Assembly (NCBI GenBank): GCA_016183075.1
Contig: JACPFH010000289.1
Coordinates: 1 to 6,476, forward strand
Length of the DNA: 6,476 nucleotides
Reading direction: 5' to 3'
From: Deltaproteobacteria bacterium
GTDB lineage: Bacteria; Desulfobacterota; Binatia; UBA9968
Part shown: positions 5,889 through 6,476 of the stretch, piece after piece
Layout: the number at the start of each line of letters is the position of its first letter
How positions within the stretch are numbered: the stretch's first letter is position 1
The notes under the pieces: generated by a model
Seen by the model: the letters and a program-made list of their open reading frames with translations, nothing else
What the model was told of the DNA's origin: nothing
The model's database searches: none
Made by a program: the position numbers and the translations under genes

Positions 5889-6391
5889 CCCACCACCGGG
5901 GGTAAACCCTCTTCTTCTCTTACTCCGCCTTCACTACGCTCGTAGATGCCCCGCGACGGAAAAAGAGCCACGAGAGAATCCGCGACCGAGTCCTTTAACG
6001 AATCTATGCCAGCAGTAAAAAACTGGACCACCAAGAAGTCGCCGTAGCGGTCCACCGCCAGCCCGGGGAGGAAATCACCTTCGCCGTTTACCAGACGGTA
6101 GGCGTCGCAAGAAAAAGGGAGGTGTTTTTCCCTGAGAGCCGCTGCCTGTGAAAGGCGTCGCGTGAAAAAGGCTCGGTCGATATTTTCGTCCCGCCAAGTG
6201 AGTACGCGGACACGTATCTGCGACCGGGGACTATAAAGGCCGCGCGCGAGCCAGCGCCCGTCCCTGTTACAAACGTCGCAGATCGCAGTCGCCTCGGAAT
6301 CGCCTTCGACCTTTTCGATGGCGCCGGAGAAGATCCATGGGTGACCGTTCAAGACAGGCCGCTCTCTGCCTTTTTTCAGAAATACCTTCAT
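5675..6391 (-). CDS. 5' part of the broken rlmI-like gene (PUA domain half)
   Basis: As read, this frame gives 238 residues, of which only the first 170 or so are homologous; the rest, after GKK, is out-of-frame sequence. The start (MKVFLKKGRERPVLNGHPWIF) matches the family N-terminus closely: the GRE and GHPWIFSGAI elements belong to the PUA RNA-binding domain (about 1-75). The segment YRLVNGEGDFLPGLAVDRYG (98-117) is the conserved linker before the catalytic domain. No Shine-Dalgarno is visible: the bases upstream of ATG 6391 are the heptamer repeats at 6397-6424. Confidence 0.7.
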   Translation of the reverse strand: MKVFLKKGRERPVLNGHPWIFSGAIEKVEGDSEATAICDVCNRDGRWLARGLYSPRSQIRVRVLTWRDENIDRAFFTRRLSQAAALREKHLPFSCDAYRLVNGEGDFLPGLAVDRYGDFLVVQFFTAGIDSLKDSVADSLVALFPSRGIYERSEGGVREEEGLPPVVGKKPDSFSISAITVCSSPRWRKTRRFLTVSPTPGLLPPMPSEAGRSRLSPSSHRDQPWSWPNRISLSTIFP

Positions 6392-6396
6392 TGAGC

Positions 6397-6424
6397 TATC
6401 AGCAGTCAGCGATCAGCGGTCAGC
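6397..6424. repeat. Four tandem heptamers of the form NRTCAGC
   Basis: TATCAGC, AGTCAGC, GATCAGC and GGTCAGC follow each other without gaps. The same unit in the opposite orientation (GCTGAGT, GCTGA) is seen at 6464-6475 near the window end. Similar low-complexity GCTGAxx/TCAGCxx heptamer tracts are familiar from intergenic regions of various bacteria. This tract ends five bases upstream of the rlmI-like start codon and occupies the place where its ribosome site should be. Confidence 0.75.
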
Positions 6425-6476
6425 TAAGAAGGTAGGTTTGTTGTATCTGTTGTCTTTGTGTTGGCTGAGTGCTGAA

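Larger units (their letters stand above)
5301..6391 (-). pseudogene. rlmI: RlmI-type 23S rRNA (cytosine) methyltransferase, frameshifted with internal deletion
   Basis: Two overlapping minus-strand frames together cover one COG1092 protein: a PUA RNA-binding domain, then a class I SAM methyltransferase. The E. coli member RlmI makes m5C1962 in 23S rRNA. The first frame is homologous up to VREEEGLPPVVGKK (to about residue 170). The second resumes as KTGFFLDQRDNR, the canonical block that starts the methyltransferase core. The switch falls at a run of six A on the minus strand (5882-5887), where a one-base backward shift would give GKKTGFFLDQR. About 25 to 30 residues normally found between VRxxEGL and GQKTG (the segment with GEEPP and a beta-hairpin) are also missing, so the total of about 365 is short of the roughly 396 of E. 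coli RlmI. It could be decay, assembly error or, less likely, recoding. Confidence 0.8.

Noticed and set aside
6397..6476. CRISPR-like array at the window end
   Set aside because: The units are only seven bases long, contiguous, without spacers and with no cas genes.

Overview
This window looks like chromosomal DNA of a Gram-negative bacterium with moderate to high GC. The combination of orphan receiver proteins behind sigma-54-type promoters, a small SHOCT-like protein and several hydrolase genes resembles deltaproteobacterial or Binatota-type soil and groundwater genomes. That placement is inference; no rRNA or other decisive marker is present. No phage, CRISPR array, tRNA or intact mobile element was seen.

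Layout. (1) 1-306: the C-terminal end of a metal-dependent amidohydrolase. (2) 307-853: about 550 bases without a convincing gene, holding three TTGTCA direct repeats (369-404), a very good sigma-54 (-24/-12) promoter (493-509) and a long, potentially structured leader. (3) 854-1949: two tandem, clearly paralogous single-domain response regulators. The second has its own near-consensus sigma-54 promoter (1505-1521) in the roughly 300-base gap between them. (4) 1961-2155, minus strand: a 64-residue SHOCT-like small protein, tail to tail with the second regulator. (5) 2368-4562, plus strand: an alpha/beta hydrolase and an Fsr-like MFS transporter. (6) 4559-6391, minus strand: radC, preceded in the same direction by an rlmI-type 23S rRNA methyltransferase gene that is frameshifted and apparently internally deleted. 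(7) 6392-6476: heptamer repeats in both orientations.

The regulatory block at 369-2155 is the most interesting part. Two receiver-only proteins with intact phospho-acceptor sites each appear to be driven by RpoN, so they would be induced through an enhancer-binding activator. Neither carries an output domain, and no histidine kinase lies in the window, so both input and output partners must be encoded elsewhere. The leader of the first contains a segment that can pair with either of two flanking copies of the same motif, which suggests post-transcriptional control. The hydrolase and transporter may form a small metabolic or efflux unit, but their substrates cannot be read from the sequence. 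The RadC/RlmI pair is housekeeping-like, with the methyltransferase either decaying or misassembled.
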